Positions 32,841 through 44,499 of a stretch of 64,000 bases of DNA are shown one piece after another. Under the pieces are notes generated by a model, which was not told the origin of the DNA, searched no databases, and saw only the letters and a list, made by a program, of their open reading frames with translations. Source of the DNA: Muricea muricata (Eukaryota; Cnidaria; Anthozoa; Malacalcyonacea; Plexauridae); NCBI GenBank assembly GCA_963855995.1, contig OY979716.1:37185390-37249389 (forward strand), in the 5' to 3' direction. A program made the translations under genes and the position numbers. Every line of letters begins with the position of its first letter. The first letter of the stretch is position 1.

Positions 32841-33566
32841 CATAGGCGGCCCAATTCAGTGTGTAGTTTCATACAGAGATCAGTAGCGTATTGTTTACAT
32901 ATATAAATACATAAGGTTGGCAACTAAATTTCACTTGACGAACATATGACTTTTGTTAAACACAAAATACATCGCTCGTGAAATTAAAAACAGGTAAAAA
33001 ATTATTACACGTTAATCTCCGATAATTTTACTGCACATACCCAATGAAATTTGTCTTCAGTGTTTCCGAATGGCTGCAAAATTTGAACATATTTTTTATG
33101 TATTGACAAAAAATTTCTTGTCCCAATGCGGGATGCCAGAGGTTATGCCACACGTCAGCATTTAAAAAGCATTTATACACTCCTATTGGTGCACTTTTAA
33201 CGAAGTATTCATTTAAACCAATAGGAGCTATAGATGCTTTTTAAATGCTGACGTGTGGCATAACCTCTGGCATCCCGCATTGGGACAAGAAATTTTTTGT
33301 CAATACATGAAAAATATGTTCAAATTTTGCAGCCATTCGGAAACACTGAAGACAAATTTCATTGAGTATGTGTAGTAAAATTATCGGAGATTAACGTGTA
33401 ATAATTTTTTACCTGTTTTTAATTTCACGAGCGATGTATTTTGTGTTTAACAAAAGTCATATGTTCGTCAAGTGAAATTTAGTTGCCAACCTTATGTATT
33501 TTACATACGTAAACAATACGCTACTGATCTCTATATGAAACTACACACTGAATTGGGCCGCCTATG
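32841..33566. mobile_element. 726-bp near-perfect palindromic element with 7-bp target duplication
   Basis: The element starts CATAGGCGGCCCAATTCAG and ends with its reverse complement. The two arms, about 345 bp each, match with only scattered substitutions and small indels, around a loop of about 26 bp (between cctattggt and accaatagg). AGTACAT at 32834-32840 and 33567-33573 is a direct 7-bp duplication, so this is an inserted element and not an assembly artefact. It is non-coding. The 7-bp duplication does not clearly fit hAT (8 bp) or Tc1 (TA). Confidence 0.85.
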
Positions 33567-33902
33567 AGTACATTGTTAATTATTGACAGTTGCACAAATG
33601 ACAATTCATACAATGGCACTTTTCTTCTGTGGTGCTTTTATCATAACAGTACACACTGGCCTTAAATTTCATGTTATAATTCTGGTGGAAAAATAAGGTG
33701 TTCAAAGCTTTTGTTGGTCATGATTGACTGATTTGCCAGAAGTACAAAGTTGCAACCAGGCAAATTGTGAAGTTCCATAAATTAGTTGTAGCATCGTCTA
33801 ATCAAGAAATGACTCTAAAAAATAAACACTGTGTAAAGTAAGGCACAACTCCAAGGCAGAACATTTGAGAGAATGTAGTAGTGTGTTAAACCCAACAGTT
33901 AA

Positions 33903-34115
33903 AGGTAGGTTACAGTTCCTTCTGCACATTGGTTCTGCTCATAACAATGGGGACCGACTGAAATTTTTTTGAATCTAAACACTGGTTTACATTCATTTAT
34001 GAGCAAAGCAAACCAGAACAGTACCAGGCATTCAGTTAGTAAATCATATTTCATAAATATAGCAGTTCAACATATAAACCAAGCATTTGTTTACATTATG
34101 GACTGCAACCTACCT
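33903..34115. mobile_element. 213-bp MITE with TTAA duplication
   Basis: TTAA at 33899-33902 and 34116-34119 flank an element whose ends AGGTAGGTTACAGTTCC and GGACTGCAACCTACCT are inverted copies with two mismatches. TTAA duplications occur with piggyBac and Kolobok families. No coding capacity. Confidence 0.7.
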
Positions 34116-34119
34116 TTAA

Positions 34120-35619
34120 ATACTGTATATATTAATTGAGTTTCTGGAAAATGAAATACAGAAATACGTAATGAAATATCCATAATTCCTTACCAAATTA
34201 AAGGAAAATTCCATAGTTCCCTGTTTATTCAGACTTACCGCAAACAACAGTAATTTGCCCGAAATAGAGCTTTAGAAAGAAGTGAAACAAGAAAATTGCA
34301 GCTAACTCCTTGACGTCCGCCATATTGAAAATGAGCCCGCTGTCCAAAATGAAGAGTCATGCTTGTGACCACGAAAAAAAAAAGCGAAGACAGAAAAGGG
34401 CCATTTTAAGACACTGGCTCTTTCAGTCCAGTGTGAAAAGTAACCAGAAAATACCAAAAACATCTATATATGTACATAGTGACCATGTATCCCAAAGTAA
34501 ACGCAAGTAACTAGGAAATTCATAGAGGTTCAGACGTACAGGCTTTTGTAGATTGTTGACATGAAGTATCGCATACTCTGAGCCCGCGTTGTCGCGATGG
34601 AAAGTCGATTTCTCGTTGACGAACGACGAAGAGGTGGATTTAAGACACTTACCCTTCGGGAAGTGTAAATATGTCATCCTTGATAAAATTGAACAAGCTG
34701 CAGTACCCACTTTGGCTAATAGCCTTATCTCGCGCTATACTCCTTATTTCAAAATGGCCGCCACCGGAAGTTGCGCAATGTATTGACAGAGACATAAAGA
34801 CCAACTCCCTTTTATTTACTATAAAAATAGGTATGCTAAAGCGTACATGTGTCTACTGTAACCGAAATACAGAACAATCCGAATATGCGAGACATTAAAA
34901 TGACCTTTCTATTTTAATAAAAAAATTTGACAAATAGACAGCTAATCTACAATACATTGCATGTATTTACTTTTAGCAATACTGTACATAGTTCACTGTG
35001 GCAATATAGTTAGCATCAATTAAAACTAAATCAATCAAGAACTTTAGTTATATGTCAGTAATCTAGCTGAGGAGGTTTTCTCTACTGAGGACGCCTGCCG
35101 ACTATATCTAGAATGTTCTATAAATTCACTTTGACAATTAATATGTTTCACTTGAATGTATTGTGTGAATCACAATGTGAACTCACAACAATATGTCTGA
35201 CCAACCGGCTGAGGTCAGCACAAACCTAATAAGTTTCTGGTGCTACGTAAAACACAGAGTAAACTCACGCAACGCGCCTGACTGAATCGCTGTGGTCAGT
35301 ACAAACAAATATGTTCCAGTTGTGCACCAACACAACAAAGTAATGTAATATTCAGTACATGTTTTTAACTAAATTACCCTACATTACTCATTAGACTGGG
35401 TTATAATAATAATACATTTGTTATTTACACTCTAAATAATTATATGTGAGGGAAGTGATGGGAATGTGAACACTTATTTAGGTTTTCATTTATTTGATAT
35501 TAGAATTTTCAACTTCATTAATCATTGATTAATTAACAGCCTTTTTAAATAGCCACAGAATACAAGAAAATAAACAGAAGGTCCTCTCAGGTAAAGCCTT
35601 TGAATTTTGTACCTTTGAA
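34120..35619. other. Non-coding stretch with promoter-like motifs
   Basis: At about 34752-34775 aaaatggccgccaccggaag combines a YY1-like AAATGGCCGCC and an ETS-like CCGGAAG word; at about 34716-34738 lies ccttatctcgcgctat, with a TCTCGCG core. These words are typical of TATA-less housekeeping promoters in animals. The segment 34669-34738 is shared (inverted) with 13263-13333, so it is part of a repeat. No linked coding exon could be shown. Confidence 0.35.
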
Positions 35620-35624
35620 CATTA

Positions 35625-35812
35625 TGTTGACATTATTGTAGTGATGCAATATAATGAGACACTATAGTTAGTGTTATATGAAGTTTTATTCACTTAATCT
35701 TTTGCTTATGTACATGTGGTCATGGACGAATGAGCCTTCCTAAAACAATTTATATATGTTAAAATCGTTCATATTATTGTTAAGATGTGAGCTTTAAATA
35801 TAAATATCAACA
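35625..35812 (+). repeat. 5' LTR of copia element
   Basis: Begins tgttgacattattgtag and ends aatatcaaca. It differs from the 3' LTR at three positions I can see: gagcc/gaacc, aatcg/aattg and gtgag/gcgag. Confidence 0.95.
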
Positions 35813-35826
35813 GGTTATGGGCCCAG
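35813..35826 (+). promoter_or_regulatory. Primer-binding site, initiator tRNA-Met half-molecule type
   Basis: ggttatgggcccag follows the LTR end directly and is complementary to ctgggcccataacc, the anticodon stem-loop of initiator tRNA-Met. Priming from an internal cleavage product of this tRNA is established for copia of Drosophila. Confidence 0.8.
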
Positions 35827-35894
35827 GAAGGCTCTAAGTTAAGAAATGTTTGTTAAATAAGCAAAAATCGGCATCAAATTTCAAAAAAATTACG

Positions 35895-38800
35895 ATGGCG
35901 TCTGCAGTCGAAAATGTGCTGAGGATGGCGAAATTGAACGGATCTAACTACAGATCCTGGGCGTTCAACATGCGACTTTACTTGGAGAGTTTCGATTTAT
36001 TTGCCCACGTGGATGGATCGGCTGAACCTCCTGAAGAAACTGCTTCGGCGCAAGTAAAGAAAGCTTTTGAAACAGCGGCAAAAAAGGCGTGGACGTACAT
36101 TTGTTTGGGCGTGGATCCGGAACAGCAAATACAGGTCAGAGATACGCAAAATGCAAAACAAGCCTGGGATGCCCTGAAAAGCCAATTCGCACGCGAGTCT
36201 ATTTTGCAGAAGGTGAGATTGAGACAGCAATACTATTCGTGTAGATTTCAAAGTGGGGGAGATATGTTGGCACATATTAATCATTTACGTTCCCTGCACG
36301 ACCAATTAAAAGAAATGGGACGGACGATTGATGATAAAGAGTTAGCTATGACTGTTCTTGCAAGTCTTCCTGAAGAATTTAAACCTTTAATCACGGCCTT
36401 GGATGCTGTTGGTGAGGACAATCTCTCGTATGAAAAAGTCAAAGCAATGCTTTTAAATGATGCCGATAGGGCGAATGACATAAAGTCAAAGAAATGTGAG
36501 GATGCTTTTTCAGTCCAACGAGGTGGTAGAAGATTTTATACATCACCACAAGGAAAAAAGGAAACTAGTAAAAACACTGAAGGAAAATATACTGGGAAAC
36601 CATTCCGTGGAACATGTCATTTTGCTAGAGACTGTCCAAAGCGTAAAGCGAAGTTGAATGCTGAGCAAAGTAGCACTCAAAAGAAAGGGAAAGGATCTGC
36701 TCATTGTGCCAAGAAAGAGAAGCATGACAATGTTGTAGATAATGAAGCACTACACACATCTGATGTGGAAAACAAGTCTGGCTGGATAGTTGACTCGGGG
36801 GCAACACAGCATATGACCTTTGAGAGAGATCATCTAACTGACTTTGTAGAACTCAAGAACCCTTGCGAAGTAAATCTCGGGGACAATCGTACCATTTTGG
36901 CCTATGGAAAAGGAAATTATGATTTAATTGCTGATCTGGATGGTTGTACTCAAAATATTTCATTGAAAGAAGTTCTGTATCTTCCTGACCTTGGAAAGAA
37001 CTTACTATCCGTCCGAGCAATGGTGAAATTAGGTGCACTTGTTACGTTTGAAGGAGATATCTGTAAAGTTACAAGAAATTCGAAGTTGTTAGCTATTGGG
37101 GAAATGTGTGGAAAACTCTACATGTTGAAAGTTATCCCAAGCAGTGGCGGATCTAGGATAAGTCAAAATAAATTACCACAGCTCATTCTAGGATATATTT
37201 ACATTTTAAAATACCTTCAAAGCAACTTCATTGGTTAGATTTTATTCTTTTGAAATTCATAACCTATGACATTATACCTAACATTACCATTAACCTATGA
37301 CGTTATAAAGTTATTTTGAATTTAAAATTGAGCCGCTATAATTTATTTTGACTTACCCTGGATCCGCCACTGATCCCAAGTAATGAAGAAGTTAATGTTG
37401 CAAAAGAAGATCCGAATCTACACCTTTGGCACTGTCGTTTTGGTCACTTAGGAGTGGACAATCTTACAAAGTTGATCAATGAAAACATGGTTGATGGAAT
37501 GAACACTACGGGACAGAGTGGAGACAACTCTACTTGTGAATCCTGTATGATGGGGAAGCAACATCGGACTGCCTATCCGAAAGAAATACCTTACCGAGCA
37601 ACCCAACCATTTGAAATTGTGCACAGCGACGTGTGTGGTCCAATGCATGTCAATTCCCATGGAAATTCAAAGTACTTTGTTACATTTGTTGATGACTATT
37701 CGAGGTATGTACACGTTTATTTCATCAAAGGCAAGGACGAAGTGTTGGAGAAGTTTAAAGAGTTTGCCAACTACGCAGCAAACACTACTGGAAAGAAAGT
37801 CAAAGTCCTACGCTCAGATAATGGTGGTGAATACTGCTCGAAAGCCTTCAAAGCGTACCTGAAAGAAAGTGGAATTGTACACCAAACCACAGTTCCGTAC
37901 AACCCGGCACAAAATGGGGTAGCAGAACGGATGAATCGGACACTTTTGGAAACTAGTCGTTCGATGATGGCACACTCCAAAGTACCATTCGAGTTCTGGG
38001 CTGAAGCTATGAATACCACAGTGTATCTTCGAAATCGTAGTCCAACTACTGCATTGAAAGGTGAAACACCTTTTAAAAAACTGTTCAATCGAAAGCCAGA
38101 TGTGTCAAATCTGAGAGTATTTGGATGCAAATCATTCGTGCACATTCCTGATCATCAGCGTAAGAAATTGCAAAGGAAATCTCGCATGTGTATATTTATG
38201 GGATACCCCGAAGGGACAAAAGGTTTCAAGCTCTATGACATGTCTACCAAAGAGTTCATTCGAAGTAGAGATGTCGTGTTCGACGAAGAAAGGTTCCATG
38301 AGTTTAATAATGGTGAACTTTCATCAAAACCAAATTCTGAACAGTTGCCATTTGACCCATTCCCCGTTCCAGGTGTAGCTGATAGTGATAACCCTGATAA
38401 TGCGAATGATCAACAAGACCATGCAGAAGATAACGTTCCTGAACCTGCACACCACCACCAACCAGTGGGAGAAACCTATGAAGAAACATTTATGCGAAAT
38501 GTTGAGAATTTGAATCCCCAAAGACGGCGACGACCTCCTGCTCGATATGATGAAGAACTGTATAATGTTGAGGATCTTACCGCAGATATCAGTGAGCCAA
38601 GGAACATCAAGCAAGCCTAGAGTGGAGATCATTGTATTCAATGGAAAGAGACAACCGACTCTGAATATGATTCATTGATCAGTAACGATACCTGGGAACT
38701 TGTTCCGTTACCAGAAGGAAAGAATGTCGTAGGCAGCCGTTGGGTTTTTAAGGTAAAGCGAGATGAAAATGGGTCGGTCGAGAGATTCAAGGCACGACTT

Positions 38801-40162
38801 GTAGCCCAAGGGTACTCTCAAGCTGAGGGTATCGATTACCATGAAGTATTTTCTCCTGTTGTACGAAACACGTCCATTAGAACTTTACTAGCACTAGCAA
38901 ACACTTGCGACTGGGAAGTACATCAGATGGATGTCTACACTGCTTTCCTGCAAGGTGATCTGGACGAGGAGATCTACATGAAACAACCTGATGGTTACAC
39001 AGACGAAGAAAATCCAAATCATGTTTGCAAACTAAAGAAAAGTCTCTATGGCTTGAAGCAAGCAGCTCGTTGTTGGAACTCGGCAATTGATGGTTATCTT
39101 AAATCAGATGGTTACAAGCAAGTCGGAGCTGATCCATGTCTGTATATCAAATCTGTGAAGCAGCAGAATGGCAAGATTAACTTTGTCATCTTATCTCTTC
39201 ATGTGGATGATATCCTGTTGTTCTCAAATGATATTGTTGTGCTTAACAAAGAGAAGAAGTCACTTGGAAGGAGATTCAAGATTGAAGATTTTGGGGAAGT
39301 TAATCATGTTCTTGGCATGTTGGTGAAACGTGATCGAAAGACGAGAACTCTGACCATTAGCCAACCAAAGTATCTTGAAAGAGTCCTGAAAAGATTCAAT
39401 ATGGAACACTGCAAACCTGTTTCTACACCAATGGAACCAGGTAAGAAGTTCTATAAGTTGTCAGATGATGAGGATCCTGTGAACGTACAAGAGTATCAAA
39501 AGATAATAGGATGTTTGACATATGCAACAACTGCAACACGTCCTGACCTGGCATCTGCTGTTGGAATTCTCTCAAAATACATGTCAAGACCGGGAAAGGA
39601 GCACTGGCAAGGTGTGAAGAGGATTCTACGATACATACAAGGAACAATTGATTTTGGTCTTATCTATAAAGCGAAAGGCAAAACTTGTTCTCTTACTGGG
39701 TATTCAGACGCTGATTGGGCTGGGGACCTGGACACTAGACGTTCAACATCTGGATATGTATTCCAGATTGATGGCAGCACGGTTAGTTGGCAAAGCAAGA
39801 GACAAGTATGTGTATCTCGATCAACAACTGAAGCAGAATATATGGCACTCAGTTCTGCAGCACAAGAAGCAGTCTGGCTAAGGAGATTGTTGAATGACAT
39901 CGGATTGACACAAGAAACACCATCTCTTATTTACGAAAACAATCGAGGTGCAATACAATTATCGAAGAATGCAAAGTTCCATAATCGAACAAAGCATATT
40001 GACATATCAGTTCATTTTGTTCGAGAAAAAGTAAACGATCAAGTTGTTAATGTTGACTATTGTCAAACGGAAGGTATGATGGCAGACATCATGACGAAAC
40101 CAGTATCAAAAGTCAAGTTCGAAAAGTTCAGAAGTATGATGGGAATTGGAGAAATCAAATGA
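35895..40162 (+). pseudogene. copia gag-pol, interrupted
   Basis: The first ATG in frame is at 35895. Gag: UBN2-type region (LNGSNYRSWAFNMRLYLESF, LASLPEEFKPLITALD). The CCHC knuckle is damaged: only GTCHFARDC remains, so the first Cys pair region is lost in frame. Protease: GWIVDSGATQHM. The frame then runs into a nested MITE (37142-37372). It resumes as GAG-pre-integrase (HLWHCRFGHLG) and integrase with the three acidic positions in HSDVCGP, LRSDNGGEY and AERMNRT. A TAG at 38618-38620 splits the frame. Reverse transcriptase follows (RFKARLVAQGYSQAEGIDYH, LHVDDILLF) and RNase H (GYSDADWAGD, STTEAEYMA; the usual DNxxAI reads ENNRGAI). With two lesions it cannot make a full polyprotein. Confidence 0.93.
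37142..37372. mobile_element. 231-bp hAT MITE nested in copia
   Basis: Ends CAGTGGCGGATCTAGG and CCTGGATCCGCCACTG are inverted copies, and the match continues through taagtcaaaataaatt. The 8-bp duplication ATCCCAAG (37134-37141, 37373-37380) is exact, the hAT hallmark. Removing one duplication plus the element would keep the copia frame, so the insertion is later than the copia copy. Confidence 0.92.
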
Positions 40163-40198
40163 CATTGGCGATAGACTAGTGATCTCATTAAGTGGGAG

Positions 40199-40386
40199 TG
40201 TTGACATTATTGTAGTGATGCAATATAATGAGACACTATAGTTAGTGTTATATGAAGTTTTATTCACTTAATCTTTTGCTTATGTACATGTGGTCATGGA
40301 CGAATGAACCTTCCTAAAACAATTTATATATGTTAAAATTGTTCATATTATTGTTAAGATGCGAGCTTTAAATATAAATATCAACA
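40199..40386 (+). repeat. 3' LTR of copia element
   Basis: Starts tgttgacattattgtag after the polypurine stretch aagtgggag and ends aatatcaaca, followed by the target duplication catta. Confidence 0.95.
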
Positions 40387-40391
40387 CATTA

Positions 40392-42520
40392 AGCATGTTT
40401 TTTTCAGTAGATTCTGGTTGAATTTCTATCCAAAAAAGCCAAAATTTCATAAATTAGACAAAATTTTCACCAACAAGCAGCAAAAAATCCCATTAAATTT
40501 CCATGAAAGAAAAATCATACTACATAGAATTATGGAATCCCCCCTCCTAAATATTCAGTTAATAAGATTGCAATTAATTATTAGCATAGATAATAAAAAA
40601 TGCACAAAAATATTTTAAATATTATTACAATACATGCCTCCACAAATGTTTTGTAATGGTATTGTAGGTCAAAGTGAGAAGGGCTTGGCAATCTACCTCT
40701 GTTAAATAAACATTAGCATTTTCTTAATCAAAACAGTAAACATTCATGGATTGTTTGGAGAGGCAGAGCATCAGAAAGCATGCATTAATCTCAACGGTCA
40801 TTCAATTTTTGTCATTTTATTCTGTACAGATTTATGACAGAGCGATGCAAAAATAGTCATCCTTATCTAATATTTATTTATCTTGTTACACCCAGACAAT
40901 ACTGTCTACTTATTGACTTATCTAAAGCAGATTTAACATCGCTTTTCTGTTTAACAACCTGTTTATGTCAACCAACATTATGTAATGTAATTGACCTTTG
41001 AAGTGATATCTGAACTATTTGGTCAACATGTTTTGTTTTTTTATGGAAATACCTGGGCTCATCAATTTACAAAGAAAAGGGTGTTGCCACTTTGTGTTTT
41101 CCTTTGAATCATTAACTCCACAGACAGCTTTGCTACAACAGGCTAAAGAGTCAGTCAGATTGCTGTAATTTTATCATGTAGATAATAAATTAGAATAACT
41201 ACATAATTCATGAGTTGTCAAATCATAAATACTTCAAAGTGTCTTTAAAGTGTTTTGATGAGTGTAGAAATGCCAATTGCAACACCAGCCGTTGCAAATG
41301 GCTTGAGACTGGCTGTGGGGGAGGTATAGGTTAGGGCAGAGAATATTTAAAACTAGACTTTTTAATAGCATTTTCAGCAGTCAGACAACATATTTTTGGG
41401 GAAAATTTAAGTTGCATAAAGAGCGTTGAGTTGATAGTATGCTATTTTGAATTTTGGTAAATTTCATGCTATGGTACATTAATATATCTAGTTGTGTACT
41501 TGTGCACAAGTAATAGTAAACTAACACAGCTACATACTTTCTCAGATTATATATTTTGCTGCATTTATATTCAGTGGCATAAACATGATACAATTTTGCT
41601 GCGAAAAGAAGTGCCGCACCAGCTATATATTGAGCAATGATGCTCAACATAGGCCATAAAATGAAGAGCGATAAACAGAACTTTCCCAAGGAGAATTTCT
41701 TATAGGTTCACAACTTTGTTTATACAATATATTAGAGGCTAGATCGTGTGACAAAACTAAATCGGCTATTTACACATACACTACAACGTGTTTAATTTTA
41801 AAATCTTACCTTGATAACGACGAACATATTCCATCAAAAGGGAGAACTATGTCATTCAATAAGCAAATAGCGTTAAACAGCTACAATCATTTTCAAAAGT
41901 ACTTTAGACTCTAGCAATTTTTCATGAAAAATCAACCTACACCGTTGATGTATCTATAGAATCCATATTTTCCCCTCCCCGCCTCCCCAAAAAATCCATA
42001 TTTCCCCGCCTCCCCAATCAATGTTGGTTTCCCAACCTCAACACCCTAATGCATAATATATTTAGCTAGGTGGGTCACAACATTGAGAAGGGTGCGCGGG
42101 GGATTGAATTATTTGTCCCAACACTTTCGAAAATGATTGTCTGAACATAAAAGTGAAAGCAATTTTAAGCTTTGTGTGAGTAGGCCAATTTTTTTGAAAC
42201 CAAATCAACATTCTGAATACAAGCACTGATATAAAGCAATAATGCTAAACAATTCCACACAAAAGTTTAAAACAGTCAATAATCAACAGAATCTGAATAA
42301 GTGTAAATAAATTGTTAAATTTGGCAAAAGCACATTTTTTTGTATTTGTGTCTTAATTTTTTATGTCTTGTATTTCAATTGCACAGATAAATACTTGAAA
42401 ATCAGCAAAAGGAGATGAAGACATGCATTTCATGTTTTGCTAAGCTTGTTTTGTGCAACGCGACGCTTGAAGTGCACTGAAATTGATCAGGCTTACAGTA
42501 CCGACAATTGCAATGAAGTT
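40392..42520. other. Long non-coding stretch
   Basis: AT-rich with no supportable gene. A C-rich direct repeat lies at about 41969-42024 (cccc..cctccccaa...aaatccatatttcccc). Frames at 40418-40618 and 41381-41689 show no recognisable composition. Confidence 0.4.
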
Positions 42521-42522
42521 AG

Positions 42523-43323
42523 CACGGTTCACACCACGATTCACACAAATATAAATTTAAATAACAAGCTACGTTTAATGTATTAAAACGCAACAAAGCA
42601 AAAAATAGTATGTTAACAATGTTTAGCACTGTTTTTGGCTAATTTTACGCCATAAAGTAATATTAAACATACGATTTTGCACGGTTCACACTTTGACCTA
42701 TAAAATACATATGATCTCATATTTTGATATTGGCACATTTGGTTTGAATCGTTTAATTTCATAATTTTTCATGTACTTTGCATTACGTTAAAAATTTAAT
42801 ATCAGTGTACATAATGCTGGGATGCCCTTGCAAAGTTTCACGTGAAAAAACCTTGCCAAAAGCCTAAATTTTGTGTCCCAAATCCCTAAAAGGTTTGTGT
42901 GAATCAAAGTGTGAACCGTGAACATGCATATTTAATTAATTGATGAAATGGTCATTTGTCATTTGCTTCCCTTACATTTAATAACTGCTCTAATGCGCTT
43001 TGGCATACTCAATAAAAAATTGCTAATGTAACTAACTGGCATTTCTAGTATAGTTTTTTTACTCTGGCTTTAAATTTGTGCCATAAGATACGCCTGAACA
43101 TTGAAGTCCACTGAACCGAATAAGCTCCTTCATTGTAAAATTCGCATTAACTTGGCGTGTTTTTCTCTTATTCTTACATGTGTTTTTAAACATTGTGCTA
43201 CACTTGATTTAGACATATCTTAACCTTTTTAGCGATTTCTCGAAGAGATACTTGTTTTCCATTTTTAAAAACCGAACAAGTGCCCGTGTTTCATCAGACA
43301 TCTGTCGTACAAACACCATTGTA
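42523..43323 (-). mobile_element. Tc1-like transposon remnant, internally deleted
   Basis: Minus strand: the sequence starts with ATG at about 43318 (MVFVRQMSDETRALVRFLK) and a helix-turn-helix, reading over frame changes VSLREIAKKVKMSKSSVAQC, then jumps to the usual Tc1 C-terminus, SMPKRIRAVIKCKG, at about 42965-43005. The catalytic DDE core is missing. A motif cacggttcacac..ttcacacaaa occurs at 42523-42549, as a shortened copy at 42680-42696, and inverted at 42893-42920. That fits the internal direct repeats and ends of an IR/DR-type Tc1 element. The outer right end was not found. Confidence 0.6.
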
Positions 43324-43324
43324 A

Positions 43325-44490
43325 CAACTAAGTATTAACAATATAACGAGAAAATGACATATGTACATGCACAATATATACTATTGTATTGTATCACTTA
43401 CTCAGCCCAAGTAGGTCACAATTAAATACTCGCGTCACGTATGCACATGCTATATGCAATAGTTATCAGCTTATCCATGCATTTTACTCATTAACAATTG
43501 CTATTATCAAGTTTGTAGCTAAAATTAAATTTAGCACTTGTGCAAACCTACAACTAAGCAATTGCGCAAATACATATTCTCACCGAATATAATTTCATGT
43601 TTACTTGCAATAAATTGTGTTTTATGCTATATTTTCAATACTGATTATGTCAGGTACCAAATGGCTAAAATTTATGCCAACACCATTAAAAGTTAATAAA
43701 CCATAGTATACATTCCTTGAATTCCTTGAAGTACCTACTAAACTAATGACAATAAGTATGCATTACAGACTGTAGCTATAGAAGAACAAACAAATGGAAA
43801 GATGTGAAATTAGAGCATGCTTGCTTGGATGATGATTCCATATTTGGGCATTTTCGTACGAACGGTGCATTCAGAAATATCCGATGCGCTCCTGAGTTCG
43901 ATGTCGAAGCCATATATGGGCACATGCGTAAAAATGCGGAATACGGAAAATTCCGAAATTAGAATCCTCCTATACAAACAACCCCCAAATTGCGCTGACA
44001 CGACGATATATGTGTCTACTTACAGTAGACACAAAAATGTATTACGCAAAAGCTATTTTTTTTTAGAAAAACTCAAATCTCTCAGCTCTACAAAAATAAA
44101 AAACCTCCAGTTTGGACCAGTTGTAAATCTATATGTGTTCAATAAGAAAATGGAAGATTGAAGATTACTACGTGCTTGTAAGATCGTAAAACAGCTAATT
44201 TTGAACAGGTAAGGAGTGATGGTGACGATGGCGATCGGTTGATAATAACATGTAATTGTAGATGTTTCGTGTTATTTTCTTTTAATCTGTATTCTATTGT
44301 CAAACATCTGAAAAGTAATATAATATCTGGTATTCATGGGGTTAATTTACAATTGTAAGCATTAAAAGAACTGCTGAAGGATCGTATTACCAAAATAGGC
44401 AAATCTAAGCCTGTTGTCGAAATTTACACACATTGCGCGTGGTGTGCTTTCACAAAAAGATGAGTTCTTGTTTTATTGGGCCAAGATAAT
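43325..44490. other. Non-coding stretch
   Basis: No supportable gene; the frames at 43389-43592 and 43817-44161 show no family resemblance or splice context. Confidence 0.35.
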
Positions 44491-44499
44491 TAACCGAAG

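Larger units (their letters stand above)
35625..40386 (+). mobile_element. Ty1/copia LTR retrotransposon, 4,762 bp
   Basis: Two 188-bp LTRs (35625-35812, 40199-40386) begin TGTTGACA and end TCAACA, and are flanked by the 5-bp target duplication CATTA (35620-35624, 40387-40391). I count three differences between the LTRs, so insertion was recent. The primer-binding site right after the 5' LTR, ggttatgggcccag, is complementary to the anticodon arm of initiator tRNA-Met, the half-tRNA priming known for Drosophila copia. The polypurine tract aagtgggag precedes the 3' LTR. Inside is one gag-pol frame with the order gag, protease, integrase, reverse transcriptase, RNase H, which is the copia order. 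It is broken by a nested hAT MITE and a TAG. Confidence 0.95.

Noticed and set aside
36853..38641. Several minus-strand frames inside copia
   Set aside because: They are antisense shadows of the gag-pol frame.
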